Positions 44,889 through 53,572 are shown, counted from the first letter of the stretch. The stretch: 64,000 nucleotides of DNA from Anoxybacter fermentans (GCF_003991135.1 NZ_CP016379.1:310001-374000); one strand, 5' to 3'. Translations and numbers: made by a program. The notes: generated from the letters alone by a model not told the origin.

Positions 44889-46079
44889 ATGAAAATGATG
44901 AAGCAATTAAGTATATTTGGATTAATTTTGGTAATATTAATTATTTCCAGTTATGCCATAGCCAGGTATTATAAGGCAGTCAAATTCCCAGAACCAGCCT
45001 TTCAGAATGAATCAGAGCAGAATCTTATTCTTCCTGAGAAAAAGGTTATTGAGTTGAAAGAAGTAATTACAAGAACGGATATCAGTTTGACAGAAACTTT
45101 AAATCAGATGGGTTTAGCAGTAAAGCAGGTCAAAAGCAATAAAGAGGAAGTTGAGATTAATGAAAATATCTATTTGATCTGGGAAAAAAAGAGCGGAGTT
45201 ATTGAAGTTCCAACCTTTGACCGTAATCCCAGGGATTTAGCTGAAGTAAAAGAAGCTTTATGTAAGGCAGTGGAAAGTGTTGGAGTTGAACTTTTACGAA
45301 CTGAAAAGATAGAATCTGATGAGAAAATAGAGGAGTCCGTCTATTTTGGTTTTATATTGGATGATTTAGAGGTTTTAACACACCAATATGTCCTGACTAA
45401 AATCAAACCCAGGGCCAGGTTAGCTTTTATCATAGATGATTTGGGCTATCCCTGGTCAGAGTTTGAACGGATGATGACAATTCCCCGGCCTATGACTTTT
45501 GCGGTTTTACCCCATCTACCTAGATCTGTCGAACAGGCTAAGCGGGTTTTAAAAGAAGGTTATGATCTGATATTACACTTACCGATGGAAGCCAGATCTT
45601 CTCTCAATCCAGGAAAAGGGGCCATTTACACCGGGATGACAGAAGAAGAGATTGTTAAGACTCTGGCTTCTAATCTGGCCAGTTTGCCGGAGGGGATAAT
45701 TGGGGTTAATAATCATATGGGCTCTAAAGCTACCGAGGATATTAAGGTGATGAAAGTTGTTTTAACGTATTTAAAAGAACATGGGCTGTTTTTCATTGAT
45801 AGCAGTACCACTCCCAATTCGGTTGCTACTGCAGTAGCTCGCCAGATTGGTGAAGATTATGGGGTAAATTATATTTTCATTGATAATGTGGACAAGCAGG
45901 AAGCTATTGAACAGCAGATTTTAAAAGCAGGAAAGATAGCCCTACGTCGGGGTAAGGTAATTGCCATCGGACATGTACGGAAGTACACGGCAAGGGCAAT
46001 TCTTTCAATGATTGATGATCTAGAGGAAATGGGTATACAGATTATATATGTTAAGGATATTTTGGAGAGATTTGAATAA
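44889..46079 (+). CDS. Divergent polysaccharide deacetylase family protein
   Basis: A 396-residue protein with an N-terminal anchor (LSIFGLILVILIISSYAIAR). A poorly conserved region (about 40-170) precedes the deacetylase domain. That domain shows LAFIIDDLGYPWSEFERM (the Asp-Asp of the family), PMTFAVLPHLPRS, YDLILHLPMEARS, INNHMGS-like VNNHMGSKATED and FFIDSSTTPNSVA. This is the 'divergent polysaccharide deacetylase' (YibQ/DUF610) family, whose substrate is unclear. It probably acts on peptidoglycan or another envelope sugar polymer. It lies 31 bp after the protease terminator. Confidence 0.9.
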   Translation: MKMMKQLSIFGLILVILIISSYAIARYYKAVKFPEPAFQNESEQNLILPEKKVIELKEVITRTDISLTETLNQMGLAVKQVKSNKEEVEINENIYLIWEKKSGVIEVPTFDRNPRDLAEVKEALCKAVESVGVELLRTEKIESDEKIEESVYFGFILDDLEVLTHQYVLTKIKPRARLAFIIDDLGYPWSEFERMMTIPRPMTFAVLPHLPRSVEQAKRVLKEGYDLILHLPMEARSSLNPGKGAIYTGMTEEEIVKTLASNLASLPEGIIGVNNHMGSKATEDIKVMKVVLTYLKEHGLFFIDSSTTPNSVATAVARQIGEDYGVNYIFIDNVDKQEAIEQQILKAGKIALRRGKVIAIGHVRKYTARAILSMIDDLEEMGIQIIYVKDILERFE

Positions 46080-46093
46080 TTAAAAAATATCTA

Positions 46094-46299
46094 AGATTTT
46101 ACTACAAAAAGCTAATTTTTCGCTTTAAGAGAAATTTTTCGAACTATCTAAAATTCGATTTTAGTTGAAATAAAGTACACTAAACAATGGGCTCTCTTGA
46201 CCCTTGATTAGCTTATCACCTTCTATGATGAGGCCATTCTTTTCGATCTCACTAAGATGGTTAAACAACTCAAAATTAGCTTTTTTGCAGTTTAATCAT
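46094..46299 (-). repeat. Intergenic palindromic repeat, full length (copy 8)
   Basis: Begins GATTTTACTACAAAAAGC and ends TTTTTTGCAGTTTAATCAT. The centre retains the AACAATGGGCTCTC hairpin and TATCACCTTCTATGATGAGG. A short stretch of the right arm (GAAAAATTTCTATGTCG) is deleted. Confidence 0.85.
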
Positions 46300-46417
46300 C
46301 TAATCTTTATTTAAATTGCTTGAACAGAAGATTTTAATTTTAATGATTGGATCCACCTTATAAGCAGGTTAAGAAAGAGTTATGGGCGTTTATCAAATAC
46401 CTCCCCAGGTAAATATA

Positions 46418-46456
46418 GCCCCTGGCTTTGCCTATTGGAGAAAGCCAGGGGCTTAT
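46418..46456 (+). terminator. Strong hairpin, probable terminator
   Basis: GCCCCTGGCTTT (46418-46429) / AAAGCCAGGGGC (46441-46452), a perfect 12-bp stem followed by TTATTAG. No gene lies immediately upstream, so it may close read-through from the deacetylase transcript. Confidence 0.6.
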
Positions 46457-46833
46457 TAGTTATGGTGGAGACATACCGTAATCTTAGAGCGTTTCATAAA
46501 CTATGAGATTGAAGGAAAAATAAGGTCTTATTCCAGAAGTGATGAGCTAATATGGGTCAGAGATGACCCATTATCGTCTGTCTTATTTCGACTGAAATTG
46601 AACTTTAGATGATTCGAGAAATTTTTATTGTATTTTCAATTCATTAACATAGTCTTACATAGGAAGTTAGACATAGCATATATGACTTAAGAATAGCTTT
46701 ATTAAATGATTACTATAAATCAAAAAGAAAGAATATCCTAAGAATTTTAGATATTAAGGAGGAAATTAGAAATCATAATAGAAGAAAGTAATTATCAAAA
46801 AATTTAATTGAAAAATATGGTAGGAGGATTGGT
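46457..46833. other. Intergenic region with degenerate repeat
   Basis: Contains the diverged repeat copy at 46503-46628 and an A-rich leader for the barrel gene. A short frame near 46727-46790 looks non-coding. Confidence 0.4.
46503..46628 (+). repeat. Intergenic palindromic repeat, diverged and truncated (copy 9)
   Basis: Recognisable pieces are GTGATGAGCTAAT, the GGGTCAGAGATGACCC hairpin, CTTATTTCGACTGAAAT and GAACTTTAGATGATTCG, in the same order as other plus-oriented copies. The outer GCAAAAAGC ends have been lost. Confidence 0.65.
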
Positions 46834-48074
46834 ATGTACAAAAGAAATACAATAATCATTGGTTTTATGATCTGTTTAGTTCTGTTTTTTTAACAGCCCC
46901 ACTTACTGCAGAGGATGAAGTTTTTCATCCAATAGTAACTTTTCGTGGTTCAATAAATATTACTGTTGATTCATATTTTGGTAATTATCCAGATGACCCT
47001 GTGGTCGAAATTCCAGAAGGAATTACCGATGAAGATGAATTAAAACGGTGGGAGGCAAGAAAGAAAGAGGATGAGGATATTCGTCGGATTTTTCGTTTAA
47101 CCAATCCCACAGTTCCGGGATTCAGCCAGATTGTTGAGATGGAATTTTATGCTAATCCAGTTCCAGAGCTTGAATTGATTTTAAGAATGGATCATCGGGG
47201 GTTATGGGGCGGAGGGGGAACTCAATATTCTTTGAGTTTTCCTCTGGTTTTAGAAGAAGCCTTTGTCAGATATTATACAGAGCGAGCCATGTTTACAGTT
47301 GGCCGATTTAAATATGAACTAGGTCCTGTTGGGTTACTGATGGGGAATCAAATAGCTGGAAAAGAGGGTTTAATAGTTAATACCATGTATAAATATACAT
47401 GGATTACAGGTGTTTACAATAGACTTCTTATGAGTATGTATAAAGAATATCCTTATGTCTCTACATATCTTCTCGATGAACTTACTGCTTGTCGCTTTTC
47501 CAGAAAATTTGGAGATAAATTGGTTGGTTTAAATATAATTCTTAACGGATTTTATGACGAAAAAGCTTTAAGTTTGGATCTGGTGGGAAAAATATCGGGC
47601 CATACCATTAAAGGTGAATTAGGTTTAGTTTATCCGGCCTGGGTTTATAGAGAAAATGTGGATGATAGGGTCTGGCCCGGTGGAGTGGTTTTCGTTAACT
47701 TGATCGAGAATGAAAAGCAGTTATTCTCAATGAGGTTAGGTGCCTTTAGTAAAGGTTTTATAGCTCAATATGGAAAACGCGGAATGTCTACTATGGAAAG
47801 TGGTATTAAATTTCATCCCAATACAGCCGGCATTGATCTTTTATATCAGCACGGTCTAAATAATGATCTGGTTCTCGGTTTAAACCTTGTGTATCTGGAT
47901 TATCTGGATAAAAAAGAATTGGAAAAATTGAACCGGGTCCCGCTGAGGGTTTTTGAGGTTAAATTGCAGAAATATCTTTCAGAAGTTTCTGATATTAGCT
48001 TCTCTACAGCCTATATAGAAGATAAGAATTTCAACTATGGTAAAGCTGTGGTGAGTTGGCAATTTAACTTTTGA
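46834..48074 (+). pseudogene. Outer-membrane beta-barrel protein, frameshift in the signal peptide (possibly phase variable)
   Basis: TAGGAGGATT precedes the ATG at 46834. The signal peptide MYKRNTIIIGFMICLVLFF stops at a TAA formed by seven T (46885-46891). With eight T it reads on as LTAPLTAEDEVFHPIVTFRG and into the main frame, giving about 413 residues. The mature part has barrel-like strands (QIVEMEFYANPVPELELILR, FTVGRFKYELGPVGLL, ISFSTAYIEDKNFNYG) and ends AVVSWQFNF, a C-terminal Phe signal. Without slippage only a GTG at 47001 could start, without a signal peptide. A pseudogene, a sequence error or slip-strand control are all possible. Confidence 0.8.
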
Positions 48075-48173
48075 GAAGGGAGGAATGTAGGAGAGTAGGC
48101 ATTTTATTAATTTGCCGGTCTGAAAGAAGAATTAGGGAGAAGGGAAAAATAAAATTTGAAGGAGGTTTTTACA

Positions 48174-48800
48174 ATGAAAAAGGTATTTTTAATGGTGCTG
48201 GTTTTTGTACTGGCTCTGTCTTTTAGCGTATATGCTGGTGGAGGTCTGGTTGGTACGAAAATTTATGTTGACCCAGGTCATGGTGGATCTGATTCCGGTG
48301 CTGTTGGTCCTACTGGTCTGACTGAAAAAGAAGTTAACCTGCGTGTTGGAACTGTTCTCAAAAACTGTCTCATTGAGTATGGTGGAGCAACTGTACGGAT
48401 GAGCCGTACAACTGACGTATATGTAAGCTTAAGTGATCGTGTAAATGACGCTAATTCCTGGGGTGCTGATCGGTTTATCTCTGTACACCACAATGCAAGT
48501 AGTGATCCTTCTGTAAATGGTACCGAAACTTACTGCTATACTTATGGTAGTAGCTACAGCTTTGATTTGAGAAATAAAGTTCATGCTCAACTGTTAGCCT
48601 GGGGCGGTCTGCCAGATCGCGGTACCAAAACAGCTGATTTCTACGTATTGAAGTATACCAGCATGCCTACTATTTTAACTGAAGCATCCTTTATTTCTAA
48701 TCCAGATGAAGAAGCTAGATTGAGAGATGCTGGCTATACCTGGAGAGAAGGTTACTATATTTACAAAGGTATTGCTGATCACTACGGTGTAAGTTATTAA
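48174..48800 (+). CDS. Exported N-acetylmuramoyl-L-alanine amidase (Amidase_3)
   Basis: A 208-residue protein. ATG at 48174 (MKKVFLMVLVFVLALSFSVY) follows GAAGGAGG; an in-frame TTG at 48156 overlaps that site. The Sec signal peptide ends near VYA-GGG. The catalytic domain has VDPGHGGSDSGAVGPTG (first zinc His), LTEKEVNLRVG (zinc Glu), FISVHHNASSDPSVNGTETY (second zinc His) and LTEASFISNPDEEARL (catalytic Glu). It cleaves the amide bond between MurNAc and L-Ala in peptidoglycan. No wall-binding domain is attached. It is nearly minimal for the family and is probably used in cell separation or turnover. Confidence 0.95.
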   Translation: MKKVFLMVLVFVLALSFSVYAGGGLVGTKIYVDPGHGGSDSGAVGPTGLTEKEVNLRVGTVLKNCLIEYGGATVRMSRTTDVYVSLSDRVNDANSWGADRFISVHHNASSDPSVNGTETYCYTYGSSYSFDLRNKVHAQLLAWGGLPDRGTKTADFYVLKYTSMPTILTEASFISNPDEEARLRDAGYTWREGYYIYKGIADHYGVSY

Positions 48801-48871
48801 TAGCGGACTAACTTTAAAGGAGGGGCTGTCCCAAAAGTCCCTTTATAACCCCCAAAAGTAAATATTAAAAG

Positions 48872-48915
48872 AAAGGTGTTGTCAGAAATTTTTATAAAGA
48901 CAACACCTTTTTTTT
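48872..48915 (+). terminator. Internal terminator guarding the IS1182 transposase
   Basis: AAAGGTGTTGTC (48872-48883) / GACAACACCTTT (48899-48910) with a following T-run, located between the left end and the transposase start. It would block transcripts entering from outside. Confidence 0.8.
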
Positions 48916-48931
48916 ATGGTAAAATATAAAT

Positions 48932-50488
48932 ATGAAGAGGAAAAACCATAATAAAAAGACATTTATTGAATATAATATGAATCAGACAATGTTGCCTTTG
49001 AGTTTTGATGTGTTTATTCCTGAGAATCATTTAGTAAGGGTGGTAAATTCAGCTATAGAAAGGATGAATATTGAACCCCTGCTTGAAAAATATAAAGGTG
49101 GGGGTAGAAGCAGCTACCATCCGAAAATGATGCTTAAGGTTATAGTATATGCCTATACTCAGAGAATATATTCATCAAGACGAATTGCCAAGGCACTTCG
49201 GGAAAATATTTATTTTATGTGGCTTAGTGGTAACAATAAACCTGATTTTCGGACGATAAACCGATTCAGATCAGAGATCATGAAAGATGTTATTGATGAG
49301 GTATTTGCATCAGTATTGGAACTTCTTATAGAAGAAGGATATGTAAAGTTAGAGAATTACTTTTTAGATGGTACAAAAATAGAAGCTAATGCAAACAAAT
49401 ATAGCTTTGTCTGGAGAAAAGCGACAAAGAAGTACAAAGCAAGGCTTAGGGCAAAAATTAATGAACTTTTAAAAGAGATTGAGAAAACCAACGAAGAAGA
49501 GAATAGATTGTATGGGGATAATGACCTGGAGGAGATGGGTGAAGGAAAAGAAATAGATTCAAAGAAACTCGAAGAAAAAATTAAGGAACTTGAAGAACGT
49601 CTAGAAAAGAACTCCAAAAACAAGAAGTTAAAGAAAACAATTAAAGAGCTCAAGACTAAATGTCTTCCCAGAATGAAAAAATATGAGCAACAGGAAGAGA
49701 TTTTAAATGGACGAAACAGTTATTCTAAAACAGATACTGATGCAACTTTTATGAGAATGAAAGAAGACCACATGAAAAATGGGCAATTGAAGCCCGCATA
49801 TAATGTTCAGATAGGTACAGAGAATCAGTTTGTAGTTGGTTATAGTATTCATCAAAGGCCGGCAGATTCAAGATGCTTAATACCTCATTTAGAAAAAGTA
49901 AAAGAAGTTACAGGTAAGATTCCGGAGAATGTGATAGCTGATTCAGGTTATGGTAGTGAGGAAAATTATGATTACTTAGAGAAAGCTAATACTAATATTT
50001 ATGTTAAGTATAATACTTTTCATAAAGAACAAAAGAAGAAGTTTAAAAATGATATATTTAAAGTAGAAAACTGGCCGTATGATAAAGAAAACGACGAGTT
50101 TATTTGTCCTGCTCAAAGAAGACTCATTTACTGTAAGACAAAAGAAATTAAGACTGAAAATGGATATACTAAACAAATTAGATATTACAAATGCGAAAAT
50201 TGTGATGGGTGTGAGTTAAAAGAAAATTGTACCAGGGCCAAAGGTGATCGAGTAATAAGAATAAATTTTAAATTACGTGAATATAAGCAAAAGGTAAAGG
50301 AAAACCTTTGTTCCGATAAAGGTATGAAACTCCGTTCTCAAAGAGCAATTGAAGCGGAATCTGTCTTTGGAAGGATCAAAGGTAATTGGTCATTCCGGAG
50401 ATTTCTGCTTCGTGGCCTTGAGAAAGTAAAAATTGAATGGGGTTTACTGTGTATAGCCCATAACCTGGCTAAACTGGCAACAGTATAG
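48932..50488 (+). CDS. IS1182-family transposase
   Basis: A 518-residue intact transposase. The N-terminal DUF772-like domain has SSYHPKMMLKVIVYAYTQRI, RAL-type segments and DFRTINRFRSEI. The DDE core has LDGTKIEANANKYSFVWR (first Asp), a long coiled region (about 165-245), DADATFMR-like TDTDATFMRMKEDHM, NVIADSGYGSEENYDYL (second Asp) and the late RAIEAESVFGRIKGN (Glu). The zinc-ribbon CENCDGCELKENCTR precedes the Glu. The gene has a weak ribosome site and lies just after a terminator hairpin. Confidence 0.95.
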   Translation: MKRKNHNKKTFIEYNMNQTMLPLSFDVFIPENHLVRVVNSAIERMNIEPLLEKYKGGGRSSYHPKMMLKVIVYAYTQRIYSSRRIAKALRENIYFMWLSGNNKPDFRTINRFRSEIMKDVIDEVFASVLELLIEEGYVKLENYFLDGTKIEANANKYSFVWRKATKKYKARLRAKINELLKEIEKTNEEENRLYGDNDLEEMGEGKEIDSKKLEEKIKELEERLEKNSKNKKLKKTIKELKTKCLPRMKKYEQQEEILNGRNSYSKTDTDATFMRMKEDHMKNGQLKPAYNVQIGTENQFVVGYSIHQRPADSRCLIPHLEKVKEVTGKIPENVIADSGYGSEENYDYLEKANTNIYVKYNTFHKEQKKKFKNDIFKVENWPYDKENDEFICPAQRRLIYCKTKEIKTENGYTKQIRYYKCENCDGCELKENCTRAKGDRVIRINFKLREYKQKVKENLCSDKGMKLRSQRAIEAESVFGRIKGNWSFRRFLLRGLEKVKIEWGLLCIAHNLAKLATV

Positions 50489-50724
50489 AATGTCAGGTAT
50501 GGGTTTTTATTTTCTTAACAGAAGAATTTTCAATGAATTTGAAATGAACAATGAAAAAAGGGGCCATGCCCAAAAGTAATTAATTACTTTTGGGACAGCC
50601 CCTTTTTGATTTGATATAAAAAAGGAATAGGTATTGTATAGCCGGATTTTATTATTTGGAAAAGGATTTATTATTTTTATCTCGAATTAGAATAGAAAGC
50701 CTGGTAATGGAGATGGGAGAACAT

Positions 50725-51381
50725 ATGAAGTATTGTGTTATAACTTTAGATCTGGTCAATTCACGTCAATTACCAGATCGGGAAAAGGTTCAAAAAAAAT
50801 TTAAAGAAGTTTTAAAGTTGATTAACCAGAAATATGCTGGAGTGATTAAAGTTCCTTTTGATTTTACTCTGGGTGATGAGGTCCAGGGGGTGTTGGCTAG
50901 TTTAAAGGACAGTTATCCTTTGATCAGGGATTTTCAGCGCATTTTTCAAACGTATCCTTTTTACGCTGGGGTTGGGTATGGTGAAATTTTGACCAGGTTG
51001 AGTGGACGGAGTGGTGAAATGGATGGGCCGGCGTTTCATCTGGCCAGGGCCAGTATTGAAAGATTAAAAGAGGGGTATATTCGCAGTCATGGACGTTTTG
51101 TTCCCTTAGTTAGATATACATTTCAATCTCCGGAATTAACAAGTATTGTAAACAATTATATACAGATGGTAGAATTACTAAAATTTAAGCTAACAGACAA
51201 ACAACGGGAGGTATACTGGCTTCTCTTTGAAACCGGAACCTATAGGGAAATTGCTGAACGACTGAAACAATCCAAATCAGCTATTACCCAGAAAATTCAG
51301 GCAGGATATGTGGAGGAAATTCGGGCCGGGGAAGATGGGTTGATTCAGCTATTAGAATGGATTGAGAGAAAGGAGATGTAA
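50725..51381 (+). CDS. SatD-like regulatory protein
   Basis: A 218-residue protein. ATG at 50725 (MKYCVITLDLVNSRQLPDR) follows GGAGATGGGAG; the frame is open further up but without a good site. The first 150 residues (DFTLGDEVQGVLASL, YPFYAGVGYGEILTRLSGRS, MDGPAFHLARASIERLKE) match the SatD family. The C-terminus has an HTH-like segment (KQREVYWLLFETGTYREIAE, RLKQSKSAITQKIQ), suggesting DNA binding. It is 8 bp from a membrane gene with a SatE-like (DUF3307) end, the usual satD-satE order. The role is not established; nucleotide binding or transcriptional control is suggested. Confidence 0.8.
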   Translation: MKYCVITLDLVNSRQLPDREKVQKKFKEVLKLINQKYAGVIKVPFDFTLGDEVQGVLASLKDSYPLIRDFQRIFQTYPFYAGVGYGEILTRLSGRSGEMDGPAFHLARASIERLKEGYIRSHGRFVPLVRYTFQSPELTSIVNNYIQMVELLKFKLTDKQREVYWLLFETGTYREIAERLKQSKSAITQKIQAGYVEEIRAGEDGLIQLLEWIERKEM

Positions 51382-51389
51382 AGGTGCTT

Positions 51390-52142
51390 ATGACTAAAAG
51401 TATGGTTTTGGTGGTAATGTTTCTGGCTTATTCTGTTGTAGAGTTTATCTTTCGTGAAAAGCTGAAACTGATTCAACGTACTTTTCTTTTAATGTTTATT
51501 ATATTGGCCGGATTGTTCTGGCAGGTTGTGTATCCGGAACATTTCCTGGTGGTTCCTATTGCCGGTTTTGCCTATTTTACTATCTCATATTTTGAGGATA
51601 GATTAAGAGTTGATTATAGAGGGTGTGAATTTTTTAATTTAGTTTTGAAACAATGCTTCCATATTATAGCTATTTATGTGATTTCTCTTCCATTTGACCG
51701 TTCCTGGCGTTTGGCAGTAGGTGTACATAGATATGTAAAGTTGGTAGAAATTCAAAAGTGGGAAGTGATTCTTTTAGTCCTGATTGCTAATATCTGGTTT
51801 GCCCCACGGTTAATACGGACTATTTTAAATGATTTAACTTATAGAACCTGTAATGCACGTAATGGAGAAGAAGTTGGGAGATATCTTGTTGATGAAGGAG
51901 CCTATCGTGCAGGGACTTTGATTGGAATTCTTGAACGTCTTCTCATAATTATTGCCACATTATTGACAATAAACAGTGGTGGTGTTAATATTGGTATCAT
52001 CGGTTTTATTCTGGGAACCAAATCTATTGCCCGATTTAAAAAGTTTGATAATCCCGAGTTTGTGGAATACTTTATCGTGGGAACCATGGCCAGTATTCTC
52101 TTTGCATTAATCTCAATCTGGCCATTGCAGCATGTGATGTGA
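51390..52142 (+). CDS. SatE/DUF3307-like membrane protein
   Basis: A 250-residue multi-pass protein. ATG at 51390 follows AAAGGTG; the GTG at 51384 lies within that site. The N-terminal half has about four hydrophobic segments (VLVVMFLAYSVVEFIF, LMFIILAGLFWQVVY). The C-terminal half has the motif AGTLIGILERLLIIIATLL, followed by IGIIGFILGTKSIARFKKFD and FVEYFIVGTMASILFALISI, which fits the DUF3307 C-terminal domain. It probably acts with the SatD-like protein encoded 8 bp upstream. Transport or sensing is possible; the function is unknown. Confidence 0.75.
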   Translation: MTKSMVLVVMFLAYSVVEFIFREKLKLIQRTFLLMFIILAGLFWQVVYPEHFLVVPIAGFAYFTISYFEDRLRVDYRGCEFFNLVLKQCFHIIAIYVISLPFDRSWRLAVGVHRYVKLVEIQKWEVILLVLIANIWFAPRLIRTILNDLTYRTCNARNGEEVGRYLVDEGAYRAGTLIGILERLLIIIATLLTINSGGVNIGIIGFILGTKSIARFKKFDNPEFVEYFIVGTMASILFALISIWPLQHVM

Positions 52143-52164
52143 ATACTGCAAAGGAGTGATTCTA

Positions 52165-52716
52165 ATGCGTATTGGTGTAATCAGTGATACTCATGGTAGT
52201 TTGACTGCTTTTAACAAGGTGCTGAATTACTTAGAAGATATAGATTTACTGATTCATGCAGGAGATTTGCTCTATCACGGCCCACGAAATCCGTTACCAG
52301 AAGGGTATGATCCAGGAAAACTGGCGGAAAGGTTGACTGGGTTGAATATTCCTCTTGTTTTAGTTAGAGGTAATGTAGATGCTGAGGTAGATGATTGGGT
52401 ACTGCCGTATCCATTACCGTCCTATGCTCTTGTTCAGGACGGTTCGAGGCGGATTGTGGTATATCACGGATTTCAGCATTCTTCGGAAGAAGAGATGGTT
52501 ACCTTTGGGCAGAGGTTTGGTGCCCGAATTTTGATTTATGGTCATATTCACCAACCTGTATTAAAAGAAGTTGATGGAGTGATTTTGCTTAATCCAGGAA
52601 GTACAGCTTTACCAAAACAGGAGCCAAAAGAACCGACTTTTGCTATTATAGATGAATTTCAAGTTCAGGTCAAATCTCTTGTAAATGGTCAGGTTTTATT
52701 AGAGAAGAAAATTTAA
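52165..52716 (+). CDS. YfcE-type metallophosphoesterase
   Basis: A 183-residue calcineurin-like phosphodiesterase. ATG at 52165 follows AAAGGAGTG. Metal-binding motifs in order: GVISDTHG (Asp, His), LLIHAGDLLYHG (Asp), LVRGNVDAE (Asn/Asp of the GN(D/C)D box), VYHGFQH (His) and IYGHIHQP (GHTH-like). It matches YfcE/MJ0936-like enzymes that hydrolyse phosphodiesters with Mn in vitro. The physiological substrate is unknown. It lies 22 bp after the SatE-like gene and is likely in the same transcript. Confidence 0.93.
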   Translation: MRIGVISDTHGSLTAFNKVLNYLEDIDLLIHAGDLLYHGPRNPLPEGYDPGKLAERLTGLNIPLVLVRGNVDAEVDDWVLPYPLPSYALVQDGSRRIVVYHGFQHSSEEEMVTFGQRFGARILIYGHIHQPVLKEVDGVILLNPGSTALPKQEPKEPTFAIIDEFQVQVKSLVNGQVLLEKKI

Positions 52717-52718
52717 AA

Positions 52719-52905
52719 ATGATTAAACTGCAAAAAGCTAATTTTGAGCGACATAGAAATTTTTCGTTAAACCATCTTAGTAAGATTTCAGTCGAAATAA
52801 GACCTCATATGAGGATGTGATGAGCTAATCAAGTTACTGAAATCGAACTTTAGATGGTTCGAAAAATTTCTTTTGAAGCGAAAAATTAGCTTTTTGCAGT
52901 AAAAT
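52719..52905 (+). repeat. Intergenic palindromic repeat, near full length (copy 10)
   Basis: Begins ATGATTAAACTGCAAAAAGC and ends AAATTAGCTTTTTGCAGT. It has GTGATGAGCTAATC in the centre, but the GGGCCC hairpin has been lost. Used here as the reference for '+' orientation. Confidence 0.9.
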
Positions 52906-52917
52906 TAAAAATTGCTT

Positions 52918-52955
52918 TAAAGTCATTTAGCCATAATTGGTTAAATGACTTTTTT
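52918..52955 (+). terminator. Intrinsic terminator
   Basis: AAAGTCATTTA / TAAATGACTTTTTT stem after the repeat, presumably ending the satD-satE-yfcE transcript. Confidence 0.75.
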
Positions 52956-53026
52956 ATCTTTTAAGAAGGAAAATCAATTCATCTGCAGAATCTTTTCTTA
53001 TAGATATATTATGAAAGGGTGATAGC

Positions 53027-53380
53027 GTGGAAAAAATTGAAAAGGTGCTACACCAAATATTGGAAAACCAGGTTAAAATGCAATCGGATATTACCAGAAT
53101 GCAGTCCGATATCACTAAAATGCAGTCTGATATAGCTAAAATACAGTCTGATATCACTAAAATGCAATCTGATATCACTAATTTAAAATCCGAGGTTAAG
53201 GAAATAAAATTGGACTTAAAAACAGTCATGGAACAAACTGCAGAATTAACTGAATTCAGGACTGAAACTATTAGGAAGTTTGATAAAATATCGAACGATA
53301 TTGACTTTATTAAACATAAAGAATTACAAAATGAACAAGATATCTTTTATCTAAAGAAAAACTTTAAGTCTTCTTTTTAA
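53027..53380 (+). CDS. Short coiled-coil protein with a 7-residue tandem repeat
   Basis: A 117-residue protein with a GTG start after AAAGGGTGATAGC. Residues about 18-60 consist of six near-identical heptads of the form MQSDITK (variants AKIQSD and TNLKSE). This is followed by a further charged coiled coil (EVKEIKLDLKTVMEQTAEL). The remainder (NDIDFIKHKELQNEQDIFYL) is helical too. No signal peptide or TM. It resembles the many small coiled-coil proteins whose heptad number varies between strains. Function unknown. Confidence 0.65.
   Translation: MEKIEKVLHQILENQVKMQSDITRMQSDITKMQSDIAKIQSDITKMQSDITNLKSEVKEIKLDLKTVMEQTAELTEFRTETIRKFDKISNDIDFIKHKELQNEQDIFYLKKNFKSSF
53073..53195 (+). repeat. 21-bp tandem repeat encoding coiled-coil heptads
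   Basis: About six units of a 21-bp repeat with the core ATGCAGTCTGATATCACTAA, diverged at scattered third positions. Because 21 bp equals one heptad, unit gain or loss keeps the frame and lengthens the coil. Confidence 0.85.
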
Positions 53381-53531
53381 AAGACCAGGTTTGATACCCT
53401 GTTTTTTTTTTATTTGAAAGCTTGTATTCAAAATTTTATCCAAAGGATTTAAAAAGATTTTAATCCAATTTATACTGTTTTGGGAAAAGAATTATTTGAT
53501 TAATCATTGATTTTTAATTTACTAGAGTTAA

Positions 53532-53572
53532 AACCTCAACCCAATTTAATAATTGAGTTGAGGTGTTTTTGT
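53532..53572 (+). terminator. Intrinsic terminator
   Basis: ACCTCAAC(C)CAATT / AATTGAGTTGAGGT stem followed by GTTTTTGTATTTTTT. It follows the coiled-coil gene. Confidence 0.8.

Larger units (their letters stand above)
48822..50602 (+). mobile_element. IS1182-family insertion sequence
   Basis: About 1.78 kb. The ends GGGGCTGTCCCAAAAGT and ACTTTTGGGACAGCCCC are perfect 17-bp inverted repeats. It carries one intact transposase (48932-50488). A second inner repeat, GGGGCCATGCCCAAAAGTAA, lies near the right end at 50560. No clear target duplication was seen. It sits between the amidase and the SatD-like gene. Confidence 0.88.

Noticed and set aside
47001-48074. Barrel gene starting at the GTG at 47001 as an intact protein
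   Set aside because: That start lacks a ribosome site and a signal peptide. The upstream ATG with TAGGAGG and a signal sequence is one T out of frame, so the gene is reported as frameshifted instead.
53073-53195. 21-bp repeats considered as CRISPR or iterons
   Set aside because: Units are contiguous without spacers and encode heptads in one open frame with a good ribosome site.
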